Of a stretch of DNA of 64,000 bases, positions 24,588 to 33,491 are shown piece by piece. Source of the DNA: Arthrobacter sp. DNA4. GTDB lineage: Bacteria > Actinomycetota > Actinomycetes > Actinomycetales > Micrococcaceae. The notes under the pieces are model-generated. The model ran no database searches. It was not told the origin of the DNA and was given only the letters and a program-made list of their open reading frames with translations. The stretch is taken from NCBI RefSeq assembly GCF_024362385.1, contig NZ_CP101466.1, positions 744,001-808,000 on the forward strand. The letters are read 5' to 3'. Every line of letters starts with the position of its first letter. The first letter of the stretch is position 1. The position numbers were made by a program, and so were the translations under genes.

Positions 24588-26522
24588 GTGGAAATATCGC
24601 AGAGCAACCGGGCCGTCATCATCGGTGGCGGTCCCCGCGGCACCAGCGTGCTGGAGCGGCTGCTCGCCCACACCGCCGTCGCCGGCAACCCGAAAACGGA
24701 CCTGCACATCGACGTCGTGGACCCCTATCCGGCAGGCTCCGGACATGTGTGGCAACCGGGCCAGTCCCGGCTGTTCCTCATGAACACCCAGTCCTTCTAC
24801 CCCACCCTGGTTCCCGAGGATCCGGCCCTTCCCTCACCTGTTGCCGGCAGCACCTTCGACCAGTGGCGGGCCAGGCAGCAGCGGGACCCGCTCCCGGCCC
24901 TCACCGCCGGGGACCGGGCGGAGCTGGCGGTACTGGGATCGAACGATTTTCCCAGCCGAGCCCTCTACGGACGCTACCTGCGCTGCACCGTGGAGGAATT
25001 GCTGGGGACGGTTCCCGACGGCGTCACGATCGCATTCCACGAAACGACCGCTGTGTGGGTGCGTCCCGCGGGGGACGGAATGTTCGACGTCGGCCTGGCC
25101 ACCGGGGAGGGCATCCGCGCCCATTCCGTGGTGCTGGCACTGGGGCACATCCCCTCCCGGCTGAATCCTGAACAGCGGGAGCTGCAGGCCGCCGCCGGGC
25201 AACTGGGCCTGCAGTACTTTCCCCCCGCCGTCCCGGCGGACGTGGACTGGTCCCGGATCCCCGCCGGCGAGCCGGTCCTGGTCCGCGGCATGGGCCTGAA
25301 CTTCTTCGACACCATGGGCCAGCTCACCGAAGGCCGCGGCGGCAAGTTCGTGTCCAACGGCACGGGCCTGGAGTACGAACCGTCCGGCCAGGAACCCTTG
25401 ATCATCGCAGCGTCCCGGCGTGGGACCCCGTACCGTGCCAAGGCGGCACTGGACGGCTACTACGCCTCCTCCATCACGCTCCGCTACCTCACCGAGGCCG
25501 CCATCGAGCGGCTGGCGAAGGCCGGGATCCGCCCTTCGTTCGACCACGACCTGTGGCCGCTGCTGCACCGCGACGCCCTGTGGGCCTACTACTCAACGCT
25601 GGTGCGCTCGCAGCCCGGCGCGGTGCCCGACGCGCCCGCGTTCCTCACAGCGCTGGAGGAGGCCCTGCAGCCGCACGCACACAGCGCCGCGAACTGGGAG
25701 GACAGCGTTGAGAGCGTCCTGGCCGTCCACGTGGGTCCCCGGCACCGCCTGGACCTGCCGGGGCTCGCAGCTCCTCTGGCGGGCCGTTCGTTCGACTCCC
25801 GCAGGGGCCACGACGCCGCCGTGGTGGAGTTCCTGCTTGACGATGCGCGCCGGTCTGCCCTGGGCGAGGACGATCCGGTCAAGATGGCCATCGCCGCGCT
25901 GCACCACGGCCGCGCCGTCCTGAAGTCGGCAGTGGCCGACGGCGGCATCACCGACGAGTCATGGGTCGCCGGCCTGCGCGGCTGGTTTGAGTCGTTTGTG
26001 GAGGGCCTGGCCAGCGGACCGCCGGCGCTGCGTTCCGAACAGCTCGCGGCCCTGGCAAGGGCCGGGGTGGTCAGCTTTGTTGGGCCGGACCCGAAATTCC
26101 GGGTGGACCGGAAGGCGGCCATGTTCACCGCTGCTTCGCCGTGGGTTTCCGGGCCGCCCGCCACGGCACGGACCATGGTGGAGGCCCTGGCTCCCGGAAA
26201 CCGGGTCTCGGCCAACGATTCACCGGTATTGGAGCAGCTGCTGGCCGATGGGCTGGTGCGGCCCAAGCTCATGATGACCGCCGAAGGCGCCCCCATCGAG
26301 TCCACCGGCCTGGACGTGGAGGCCCACCCGTACCGCCCGGTTGCGGCCAACGGGTCAGTGACCGAGGGCCTGTTCGTGCTGGGGCTGCAGTTGTCGTCAG
26401 CGCAGTGGGGCACCGCCATCGCCGCCGAGGCCGTCCAGCCCGGCGGACCCGCGTACCGCAGCGGCCAGCGCACGCTCCGCGATGCGGACGAGATCGCCGC
26501 CGCCATCCTTCGCCGGGCTTAA
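24588..26522 (+). CDS. FAD/NAD(P)-binding protein (NAD_binding_9 type)
   Basis: 644 residues from GTG 24588 (VEISQSNRAVIIGGG); the frame is open far upstream but that part is antisense to the peptidase gene. The N-terminal dinucleotide fold AVIIGGGPRGTSVLERLL is followed by VVDPYPAGSGHVWQPGQSRLFLMNT, the signature of FAD-NAD(P)-binding proteins related to lysine/ornithine N-hydroxylases. ALGHIPSRLN and VRGMGLNFFDTMGQLTEGRGG lie mid-protein. The C-terminus ends LFVLGLQLSSAQWGTAIAAEA, where flavoproteins contact FAD. Actinobacterial members are mostly uncharacterised, so a substrate cannot be assigned. Starts of this gene and the peptidase gene lie 84 nt apart and may share a promoter region. 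Confidence 0.88.
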   Translation: MEISQSNRAVIIGGGPRGTSVLERLLAHTAVAGNPKTDLHIDVVDPYPAGSGHVWQPGQSRLFLMNTQSFYPTLVPEDPALPSPVAGSTFDQWRARQQRDPLPALTAGDRAELAVLGSNDFPSRALYGRYLRCTVEELLGTVPDGVTIAFHETTAVWVRPAGDGMFDVGLATGEGIRAHSVVLALGHIPSRLNPEQRELQAAAGQLGLQYFPPAVPADVDWSRIPAGEPVLVRGMGLNFFDTMGQLTEGRGGKFVSNGTGLEYEPSGQEPLIIAASRRGTPYRAKAALDGYYASSITLRYLTEAAIERLAKAGIRPSFDHDLWPLLHRDALWAYYSTLVRSQPGAVPDAPAFLTALEEALQPHAHSAANWEDSVESVLAVHVGPRHRLDLPGLAAPLAGRSFDSRRGHDAAVVEFLLDDARRSALGEDDPVKMAIAALHHGRAVLKSAVADGGITDESWVAGLRGWFESFVEGLASGPPALRSEQLAALARAGVVSFVGPDPKFRVDRKAAMFTAASPWVSGPPATARTMVEALAPGNRVSANDSPVLEQLLADGLVRPKLMMTAEGAPIESTGLDVEAHPYRPVAANGSVTEGLFVLGLQLSSAQWGTAIAAEAVQPGGPAYRSGQRTLRDADEIAAAILRRA

Positions 26523-26569
26523 TTCGCCGCACTTAATTTCGCAGGGCTTACTCACAGGGCTTAAATGGC

Positions 26570-26630
26570 GATGCGCCATCACTTATGGTCGCTAAACCGG
26601 CGGAATAGGGACCACAAGTGATGGCGCATC
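26570..26630. repeat. 61-bp long inverted repeat between convergent genes
   Basis: Arms GATGCGCCATCACTT (26570-26584) and AAGTGATGGCGCATC (26616-26630) are perfectly complementary over 15 bp. One mismatch then leads to a further 5-bp match (TGGTC/GACCA), leaving a 19-nt loop. There is no T-run on either strand, so a standard intrinsic terminator is doubtful. It is preceded by short direct repeats of GCTTAA/ACTTAA type at 26518-26565. It sits between convergent genes and may be a REP-like element or a bidirectional transcription end. Confidence 0.7.
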
Positions 26631-26637
26631 CAGGGTT

Positions 26638-29600
26638 TTAGCCCCGCAGGCAGGCGCGGTAGGCGGCCATGGCCTGGCCGTAGTTCGCCTGCCCCCTGAC
26701 GTCAGCGGGACGGGTGGGCTTGACCGGCGGAACGCAGACCGGCTGCGCCGGCGTATCGGCTCCCACCAGTACGGCCACCTTCACCGTGGTCCCGGACTCG
26801 ACGGCGGTGAGCACCAGGGTTGCCGCGCCCTCCGCCGCCCCGGCCGGGACGGCCAGGTCCACCGAGGCCGCGCCGGCGCCCACCGGTACGGTGCCCAGCG
26901 GGGTGACCGTGCCCGTAGCGTCGGTGAACGAAGCTTCCAGGGCCGTGTTCACCGGGCTGCCCAGGGAGGTCAGGTCAAGCTTCGAGACCGCCAGGGTGAC
27001 GGGCCCACCGGGCTTGAGCCCGTCGGCGGTGGTGTTGGTGACCGCCACCGAACGCCGCGCAAAGTCCGGAGCCACCGGGCTGCTCTTCTGGAGGTACCCG
27101 ATCCAGGCGTCCCGGTCCACCAGCCCGGAATCCCGGGTATTGGTGCCTTCGGTGAAGATCCGGAAGTTGTCGCCTCCCGTGGCCAGGAAGCTGAACGTGC
27201 CCACCCGGTAGGACCTGGCCGGGTCCAGCAGTTCACCGTTCACCCGCACCCCGGTGATCCGGTCACCCGCGGCCCGGGCGGCGTCGTAGGTGTAGTTCAC
27301 GTTCTTGGACAGGCCCAGCTGCAGGTAGGCGCGGCTGGGGACCGTGCCGTCCGGGTTGGTCTGCCACTGCTGCTCCAGCAGGGTCGTGAACTGCGCACCG
27401 GTCAGGGACGTGGTCCACAGGTTGTTCACGAACGGCAGGACCGCGTTGGCCTCGGCGTAGGTGACGGTGCCGTCCGGCGCGTAGTACAGCTCGTTGCGCA
27501 GGCCGCCGGGATTGACGACGCCGATTTCCGCGCCGCCGAGCTCGGCCGGCTGCAGGGAGGAAAGCAGCGAGTCGGCCACCAGGTTGCCGAGGGCGGATTC
27601 GCTGCTGCGGTCATCGCGCTTGGCGGTGCCGGTGGCATCGGTGGTGAAAGCCGTGGTGATGTCCTTGGTGACCGAACCCACGGGCTGGTTGCCCACCACA
27701 GCGGCGTCCGCCAGGGCCTTTTTGACGATTGCGTCGACCGCGGCCACGCGCGGGTACGCAGCCACCAGGCCGGCGGCGGCGTCGGTGGTGCGCTTGACGT
27801 TCCCGGCCTTGTAGGTGGTCACCTGCTTGCTGGCAGTGTCCACCGTCAGCTGGATCTGGCCCACGTTCTCGCCGTAGTTGCCGGTCTGCACGATGGGCCG
27901 GGTCTTGCCCGCCACGCCGGGAACGGGTGCGTCCCAGGCGTATTCCTTGTGGGTGTGGCCGGTGAAGATGGCATCAACGTCAGCGGACGTTTCCGTGACC
28001 AGCCTGGCGAAAGGGCCCCCGGCTGCCACTTCCTGTTCCAGCGTGGCGCCTTCCACCACACCCGAGCCGTCGCCGTCGTGGTCCTCCACGATGATGACGT
28101 CGGCAATCTTGTCCGCGGTGATCTTCGCGGCCGCCCGGTTGATGGCGTCCACCGGGTCCCCGAAGTCGAGGTCCGCGATGCCGGCGGGAGTGACCAGGGA
28201 GGGGACCTCCTGGGTGACGGTGCCGATCACGGCAACCTTGATGCCGTTCAGGTCCAGCACCGTGTACTCCGGAAGGACCGGCTCGGTGGTGCCCTTTTTG
28301 TAGACGTTCGCGCCGAGGTAGGGGAACTTCGCATTGGTGCCGCCGGCGATGACGCGGTCGCGCAGGTCCGCCCAGCCGCCGTCGAACTCGTGGTTTCCCA
28401 CGGCCGACGCCTTCAGCTCCAAGGCGTTCAAGACGTCGATGGTGCGCTGGTCCTTGGCGACCGCGGAGGCGAACAGGGAGGCGCCGATGTTGTCACCTGC
28501 GGACAGGAACGCCGTGGCCCCCGGAGCGGCTGCGGCGCGGAGCTTTTCAATGGTCCCGACCACCTGGACCGTATTGGCGTCGATCCTGCCGTGGAAATCG
28601 TTGATGTTCAGGAGGTTCAGGTCAACAGTGGCAGGTGTGGGAGCCAGGTCCAGGCCCACCACCACGGGATCGTGGTCGCTGGCGCGGAACTGGTCCGGTG
28701 CGTAGTAGTCGGTGACGTTGTTGTTGTAGCGGCTGTACTCCAGCGCCACGGATTCCACCGAGTTGATGTTCCAGATGTCCGCGCCCGTGACCACACTGTT
28801 GGCGGCCGGGGAAGCGAGGATGTGGTCAAGCGAGCCCACCAGCCCGCCGAAAAGGTAGGAGTGCTTGGCGGTGCCGTCGGCGTTGCGCGCCTTGTCGTCC
28901 TGGTTGACATATCCCGCGCCGGTGAGGACGTTGATCGGGTCTTCCTTGCCATAGGAGTTGAAGTCACCGATCAGGAACACCTTGTCGGTGCCTTTGGACG
29001 CCTGCAGCGAGTTGGCGAAGTCCAGCAGGGACTTGGCCTGGGCCGTGCGGGCGAGGTTGGAATCGCCCTGGCCCTTGTCGGTGTCGTCCGGGGTGGCTGC
29101 CGAGCCCTTGGACTTGAAGTGGTTGGCGATGGCGATGAATTCCGTGCCGGCGCCGCCGCCCACGGGCTTGAACACCTGGGCCAGGGGCTTGCGGGCGCTG
29201 GCGAATGCAACGGTGTCGTTGTGGATGATGGATTCGCCCACCGGTTCCGCGGCTGCCTTCTTGAAAATGAACGCCATGCGGATCATGTCCTCATCGGCCA
29301 GCGGGGGCGCGTTAGCGGGTGAGCGGACGTAGTCCCAGATACCCGGGGTGGGGATGTTGAGCGCCTCCACGAGTTTGGCCAGGGCATCATCGCGGTCCTT
29401 GCCGAACTGCGCGGAGTTTTCAACCTCCATCAGGGTCACCACGTCGGCGCCGGACCTGGCGATGGCAGAGACGATCTTGTCCTGCTGGCGCTTGAAGTTC
29501 TCCGCGTTGGCTGCACCGCGGGCGTCACAGCCGCCACGGACGGTGATCGGATTCCCGGCGCGGTCCTCGTAGAACTTGCAGCCGGAGAGCATGTCACCGG

Positions 29601-31158
29601 TGGTGGGGAAGTAGTTCAGGACGTTGAACGAGGCGATCTTGACGTTGCCGCCAACGGCGGCCGGGGCATCCGTCCGGGTGGCTCCGAAGCCGGCCGGCTG
29701 GACCGTTGCCATGTTGGCCTCGGTCAGGTGGGTCAGCGGCTGGAGCTTCCAGGAGTTGTTGGCGTAACCCAGCACCACGTTGGTGGTGAAGTCCACCGGC
29801 GAACCCACGCGGACGGGGTCCGTGGTGGTCAGGTACGGCAGGACCTCGGCCTTGGTGGCGGCGTCCTTCAGGAAGTTGGTGCTGGACCCGTCGTCGAGCT
29901 TGATGCCGCGGGCAGCGTTGTCAGCCACCACGGCCGTGTACTCGGCGGAGCCGAACGGTGCCACAGCTGTGGGCTGGACCAGGGGGGTGGTCCCGCCCGC
30001 GAGGCCAATCTCGCCGTACTGGTTCAGGCTGTAGTTGTCGCTCACCGTCATGGGCCCCTGGGGTGCCAGCAGCATGCCTTCCAGCGATTCCCGGAAGGTT
30101 TCCGCGGCGGGAAGGGTGAAAATGGTGGGCTTGACCTCGGGAGCAGCCTCGGTGAGCTTGGTGAGGCCCGCCGCCGGGACGTTGAGCTGGGTCATGCCGT
30201 AGTACTCGGCCACTGTGCCCGTCACCTGAACGTAGTCACCGGCCTGCACCGAAGCCACGGTGGCGGGGGAGTAGACGAAGATGCCGTCGGATGCGGCGTG
30301 GTTGGTGGCCGTCAGGTCACCACCCGTGCCCGGTGTCTGGAGGTAGTAGCCGTTGAGGCCGCCCGTCGGAAAGGCTGCCGTGACTTTGCCCTTGGTGGTG
30401 ACGGTGGCTCCGGCCAGCGGGCTTTCCGTCCCTGTGCCCTGGATTTCTGCGATGGTTCTGGAAACGGGACCCGGCGAGGGGGTGGGGTCGGGAGCCGGAG
30501 CTGTGCCGCCCGCAGGTGTTGGTGTGATGGCGCCAAGGAGCGTGAAGTCAGCGGCGTTGTTGTTGGTGTCCGCCCCGGCGGCCCTGTTGAGGCTCTTCAC
30601 ATCGGTGTTGCCGGCAGGTGCCGCAGCAGCCAGGGTCTCGAAGGTGTTGGAGGCACCGTAGCCCAGGAGGTCGGCCACGCCGGCTGTTTCCACCACGGAA
30701 CCGGTGGGAAGCGCGACGGCGGTGGGCTGCTTGGCGAGCACGATGGTGCCCGAGGCCCCGGCGAAGTTCAGGGCGCCGGTCACGAGGTCAGGCTTGGGCA
30801 GGTCTGCGCCGTTGGTGCCATTGCTTCCGCCCTGGACCAGGTAGTAGCCCTTGGCCGGGATGGACCCTGACAGGGCAGCCACCCCACTTGGCGCCGCAGT
30901 GCCGGTTCCGGAGCGGTACTGCACGGACCAGCCCTCAAGGGAGACCGGGGCGTCCGAGGTGTTGTACAGCTCCACGAATTTGTTCTTGTAGGCGGCGCCG
31001 CTGCTGCCGCCGCTGAGGTAGGCCTCGTTGATGACAACGGGGGAGGTGCTTACCGCGGCTGAGACCTCCGCGGCCGCCGGGACAGCTGCCAGCGGGGCGG
31101 CGATGAGCCCCGCGGACAACGCTGTGCCCAGCGATAACTTCCATGTTTTTTGATGCAT
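26638..31158 (-). CDS. Secreted multidomain nuclease/5'-nucleotidase (ExeM/NucH type)
   Basis: 1506 residues from ATG 31158. A signal peptide ends at about residue 30 (ALSAGLIAAPLAAVPAAAE). A lamin-tail domain follows (about 38-150, VVINEAYLSGG...FVELYNTSDAPVSLEGW). Next is an ExeM-type endonuclease domain (about 500-840) with the motifs MEVENSAQFG, GDFNSYGKEDP and ASDHDPVV. A metallophosphatase domain (from about 850) shows NINDFHGRID, AGDNIGAS, GNHEFDGG and TGHTHKEY. The 5'-nucleotidase C-terminal domain covers about 1155-1340. A beta-rich module and a tail with two Cys end the protein; no LPXTG is seen. It probably degrades extracellular DNA and dephosphorylates the nucleotides, supplying nucleosides and phosphate. 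Confidence 0.93.
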   Translation of the reverse strand: MHQKTWKLSLGTALSAGLIAAPLAAVPAAAEVSAAVSTSPVVINEAYLSGGSSGAAYKNKFVELYNTSDAPVSLEGWSVQYRSGTGTAAPSGVAALSGSIPAKGYYLVQGGSNGTNGADLPKPDLVTGALNFAGASGTIVLAKQPTAVALPTGSVVETAGVADLLGYGASNTFETLAAAAPAGNTDVKSLNRAAGADTNNNAADFTLLGAITPTPAGGTAPAPDPTPSPGPVSRTIAEIQGTGTESPLAGATVTTKGKVTAAFPTGGLNGYYLQTPGTGGDLTATNHAASDGIFVYSPATVASVQAGDYVQVTGTVAEYYGMTQLNVPAAGLTKLTEAAPEVKPTIFTLPAAETFRESLEGMLLAPQGPMTVSDNYSLNQYGEIGLAGGTTPLVQPTAVAPFGSAEYTAVVADNAARGIKLDDGSSTNFLKDAATKAEVLPYLTTTDPVRVGSPVDFTTNVVLGYANNSWKLQPLTHLTEANMATVQPAGFGATRTDAPAAVGGNVKIASFNVLNYFPTTGDMLSGCKFYEDRAGNPITVRGGCDARGAANAENFKRQQDKIVSAIARSGADVVTLMEVENSAQFGKDRDDALAKLVEALNIPTPGIWDYVRSPANAPPLADEDMIRMAFIFKKAAAEPVGESIIHNDTVAFASARKPLAQVFKPVGGGAGTEFIAIANHFKSKGSAATPDDTDKGQGDSNLARTAQAKSLLDFANSLQASKGTDKVFLIGDFNSYGKEDPINVLTGAGYVNQDDKARNADGTAKHSYLFGGLVGSLDHILASPAANSVVTGADIWNINSVESVALEYSRYNNNVTDYYAPDQFRASDHDPVVVGLDLAPTPATVDLNLLNINDFHGRIDANTVQVVGTIEKLRAAAAPGATAFLSAGDNIGASLFASAVAKDQRTIDVLNALELKASAVGNHEFDGGWADLRDRVIAGGTNAKFPYLGANVYKKGTTEPVLPEYTVLDLNGIKVAVIGTVTQEVPSLVTPAGIADLDFGDPVDAINRAAAKITADKIADVIIVEDHDGDGSGVVEGATLEQEVAAGGPFARLVTETSADVDAIFTGHTHKEYAWDAPVPGVAGKTRPIVQTGNYGENVGQIQLTVDTASKQVTTYKAGNVKRTTDAAAGLVAAYPRVAAVDAIVKKALADAAVVGNQPVGSVTKDITTAFTTDATGTAKRDDRSSESALGNLVADSLLSSLQPAELGGAEIGVVNPGGLRNELYYAPDGTVTYAEANAVLPFVNNLWTTSLTGAQFTTLLEQQWQTNPDGTVPSRAYLQLGLSKNVNYTYDAARAAGDRITGVRVNGELLDPARSYRVGTFSFLATGGDNFRIFTEGTNTRDSGLVDRDAWIGYLQKSSPVAPDFARRSVAVTNTTADGLKPGGPVTLAVSKLDLTSLGSPVNTALEASFTDATGTVTPLGTVPVGAGAASVDLAVPAGAAEGAATLVLTAVESGTTVKVAVLVGADTPAQPVCVPPVKPTRPADVRGQANYGQAMAAYRACLRG

Positions 31159-31404
31159 CCGCTCTTACTTTCATTGAGGTGTCCCGGGTGGGGACCCGGT
31201 GGAGTGCGTCCGGGGTTGTACCGATCGGACGTAGGCCCGGACCCTGCTCCTGGTCAAGTGGTGTCCGGCACATGACAACAGCGCTGAATGAACGCAGGGT
31301 GGCTAGAGCGTGCATTCGGCGGGACGTTCCCCAGCGGAGCGGCCCGCCCTGCGGCCCGGAGCTTCCCTAGCCCGGACCGGAGGTGCTGTTGGCGGGAGTG
31401 ATGC

Positions 31405-31436
31405 TGCTTAAGCAAACACGCAAATGTGCTTAAGCA
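31405..31436. repeat. Paired TGCTTAAGCA palindromes
   Basis: Two perfect copies of the 10-bp palindrome TGCTTAAGCA at 31405-31414 and 31427-31436. They are 22 bp apart start to start (two helical turns) and are flanked so that 11-bp arms CTGCTTAAGCA/TGCTTAAGCAG face each other. A third near-copy, TGCTTAAAGCA, is at 31531-31541. Spacing on one DNA face suggests cooperative binding of a regulator, about 250 nt upstream of the secreted nuclease gene. Confidence 0.5.
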
Positions 31437-31540
31437 GTCACAAACAATACCCGCGGGTAGCTTTGGGGCCCGGGTTCGGCAGGGGGTTAGTCCAAAGAAT
31501 TTACGTGTGCGCAACAAGGCAGGCCGGGGCTGCTTAAAGC

Positions 31541-31576
31541 AAAAAACCCCTGGCGGCCTACAGGCTGCCAGGGGTT
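31541..31576 (-). terminator. Intrinsic terminator after tRNA-Ser(TGA)
   Basis: A stem of 10 perfect pairs (AACCCCTGGC with GCCAGGGGTT), extended inward by about four more, then on the minus strand a T-run from AAAAAA at 31541-31546. It starts 7 nt beyond the tRNA 3' end. Confidence 0.9.
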
Positions 31577-31582
31577 CCCTTG

Positions 31583-31670
31583 CGGAAGGTAAGAGATTCG
31601 AACTCTTGGTACGGGGTTACCGCACACTGGTTTTCAAGACCAGCTCCTTCGGCCGCTCGGACAACCTTCC
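31583..31670 (-). tRNA. tRNA-Ser (anticodon TGA)
   Basis: Minus-strand class II cloverleaf of 88 nt: acceptor GGAAGGT with ACCTTCC, anticodon loop CTTGAAA, long variable arm, T-arm AGAGTTCGAATCTCT. It reads UCA and related Ser codons. CCA is not encoded. Confidence 0.96.
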
Positions 31671-31778
31671 TCAGCTAGTAGTGTTTCATAGGCGCTTGCC
31701 TGCAACAAAACAGGCACGGGGAAGCGCGCGGTGCACACTGGATGCAGCCAGGATTTTAGTCAGGAACGGGAGAGGTCC

Positions 31779-32762
31779 ATGAAAGCCGTCTACATATCGG
31801 AACCGGGCGGCCCGGAAGTGCTGGAAGTGCGGGACGTGGACGCCCCGGTGCCCGGCCAGGGCGAAGTGCTGATTGACGTGGTGGCGGTAAGCCTGAACCG
31901 GGCCGATGTCCAGCAGCGCAAGGGCTTCTACCCGCCGCCGCCGGGCGCTTCCGAGGTCCCCGGGCTGGAAGTGTCAGGACGGATCGCCGGCTTCGGACCC
32001 GGCGTCAGCAAGCCTTTCTCGCTGGGGGACAAGGTAGTGGCCCTGTTGGCAGGCGGTGGCTACGCCCAGCAGGTGGCGGTCCCGGCCGAGCAGGTGCTGC
32101 GCGTCCCTGAAGGGGTTGACCTGGTCACCGCCGCGTCGCTGCCGGAGGTGGCTGCGACGGTGTACTCAAACCTCATCATGACGGCGCAGCTGCAGCCGGG
32201 CGAAACGGTCCTCATCCACGGCGCCACCGGCGGGATCGGCACCATGGCCATCCAGCTCGCCAAGGCCTTCGGCGCCAAGGTGGCCACCACGGCCGGGACT
32301 GAGGAAAAGGTCAGTACGGCCAAAGCCTTCCTCGGGGCGGATATCGCCATCAATTACAAAGAGGAAGACTTTCCGGAGAGCCTTCGGCGGCAGAACGGCG
32401 GCAAGGGGGCCGACGTCATCCTGGACGTGGTGGGCGCCAAGTACCTGCAGCAGAACGTGGACGCCCTGGCCGACTACGGGCGCCTGGTGGTCATCGGCCT
32501 GCAGGGCGGAACCAAGGGTGAACTGGACCTGGGGCTGCTGCTGAAGAAGCGGGCGGCCGTGGTGGCTACTGCCCTGCGGCCCAGGCCGGTGGCGGAAAAA
32601 GGTGCCATCATGACCGCCGTGCGTGAGGCTGTGTGGCCGCTGGTGGCAGACGGCAGGATCCGTCCCCTGGTTGCCAAGACATTCCCCCTGGACCAAGTGG
32701 GTGCGGCCCACCGATACTTCGACAGCGGCGATCACGTGGGCAAGGTCCTCCTGGTGATGTAG
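31779..32762 (+). CDS. NAD(P)H-quinone oxidoreductase, zinc-independent MDR family (PIG3-like)
   Basis: 327 residues from ATG 31779 with GGGAGAGG just upstream. The N-terminal GroES-like part (MKAVYISEPGGPEVLEV, LNRADVQQRKGFYPPPPG) matches quinone oxidoreductase/PIG3 proteins. The nucleotide-binding motif is ATGGIGTMAIQLAKAFGAKV. There is no zinc-ligand Cys cluster. It should reduce quinones or similar electrophiles with NADPH in the cytoplasm. It stands alone, downstream of divergent tRNA-Ser. Substrate range is not predictable. Confidence 0.93.
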   Translation: MKAVYISEPGGPEVLEVRDVDAPVPGQGEVLIDVVAVSLNRADVQQRKGFYPPPPGASEVPGLEVSGRIAGFGPGVSKPFSLGDKVVALLAGGGYAQQVAVPAEQVLRVPEGVDLVTAASLPEVAATVYSNLIMTAQLQPGETVLIHGATGGIGTMAIQLAKAFGAKVATTAGTEEKVSTAKAFLGADIAINYKEEDFPESLRRQNGGKGADVILDVVGAKYLQQNVDALADYGRLVVIGLQGGTKGELDLGLLLKKRAAVVATALRPRPVAEKGAIMTAVREAVWPLVADGRIRPLVAKTFPLDQVGAAHRYFDSGDHVGKVLLVM

Positions 32763-32774
32763 GCCCGCCGATAC

Positions 32775-32829
32775 ATACCCGGTATTGCGTTCCGGGATGC
32801 TTCCGGTTTAGGCTGGCTATACGCGGTAT
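32775..32829. promoter_or_regulatory. Two ATAC-N3-GTAT palindromes upstream of the PadR gene
   Basis: ATACCCGGTAT at 32775-32785 and ATACGCGGTAT at 32819-32829 share the form ATAC-N3-GTAT and are 44 bp apart (about four turns). They precede a PadR regulator gene whose operon encodes an ABC exporter. PadR proteins commonly repress their own operon, so these are good operator candidates. Confidence 0.6.
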
Positions 32830-32885
32830 GCACGGGTCTTGGGGGCCTGTGCATGCCGGTAAATGACTAAGCCCGGGGGAGCATC

Positions 32886-33491
32886 ATGTCGATTCGCCAC
32901 AGCCTCCTCGCCCTGCTGCAGGACCAGCCACGCTATGGCTACCAGCTGCGGGTCGAGTTCGAGAACCGCACCGGAGCCACCTGGCCCCTGAATATCGGGC
33001 AGGTGTACACCACCCTGGACCGGCTGGAACGCGATGCCCTGGTGGCCAAAGAAGGCGACGACGGCGAAGGCCATGTGGTGTACAGCATCACCCCGGCCGT
33101 CAAAGCGGAGGTGCGGAGCTGGTTTGCCGCCCCGGTGGAGCGGAACAACCCGCCCCGCAATGAGCTCGCCATCAAGCTCGCGCTCGCCGTCACCCTGCCT
33201 GGGGTGGATGTCCAGGCCATCATCCAGGCCCAGCGCGTGGCGTCCATCAGGGCCCTGCAGGACTACACCAAGGCCCGGCGTGACACGGCGGCGAACCAGC
33301 GCGCCACGGATACCGCCTGGCTGTTGGTGCTCGACTCCCTGATCTTCCAGACCGAAGCGGAAGTCCGCTGGCTTGACCTCTGCGAGGCCAGGATGGTCCA
33401 GCAGGCCCAGGCCTCCGCCACGGGTCCGGCCCGGAAGGCGTCCAACGGGGCCACGGAAGATGCCCCGCTCAGCGCGGACAGCCGCCGGTGA
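32886..33491 (+). CDS. PadR-family transcriptional regulator
   Basis: 201 residues from ATG 32886. The N-terminal PadR winged helix is clear: SIRHSLLALLQDQPRYGYQL, then IGQVYTTLDRLERDALVAKEG and a wing ending VVYSITPAVKAEV. The C-terminal helical domain (about 90-180) is of the longer PadR type that dimerises. The last 25 residues are disordered. Its TGA overlaps the GTG of the ABC ATPase gene (GTGA). Matching palindromes upstream suggest autorepression, with the exporter induced by its substrate. Confidence 0.95.
   Translation: MSIRHSLLALLQDQPRYGYQLRVEFENRTGATWPLNIGQVYTTLDRLERDALVAKEGDDGEGHVVYSITPAVKAEVRSWFAAPVERNNPPRNELAIKLALAVTLPGVDVQAIIQAQRVASIRALQDYTKARRDTAANQRATDTAWLLVLDSLIFQTEAEVRWLDLCEARMVQQAQASATGPARKASNGATEDAPLSADSRR

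Larger units (their letters stand above)
31159..31582. other. 424-nt intergenic region upstream of the secreted nuclease
   Basis: No coding frame with a ribosome site is visible. It holds the nuclease promoter region, the paired TGCTTAAGCA palindromes (31405-31436), a third related copy (31530-31541) and the terminator of tRNA-Ser(TGA). I found no convincing phosphate box here. Confidence 0.6.

Noticed and set aside
31159-31400. Possible PHO box upstream of the secreted nuclease
   Set aside because: Only an isolated GTTCATT-like half-site is present, with no 11-bp direct repeat.
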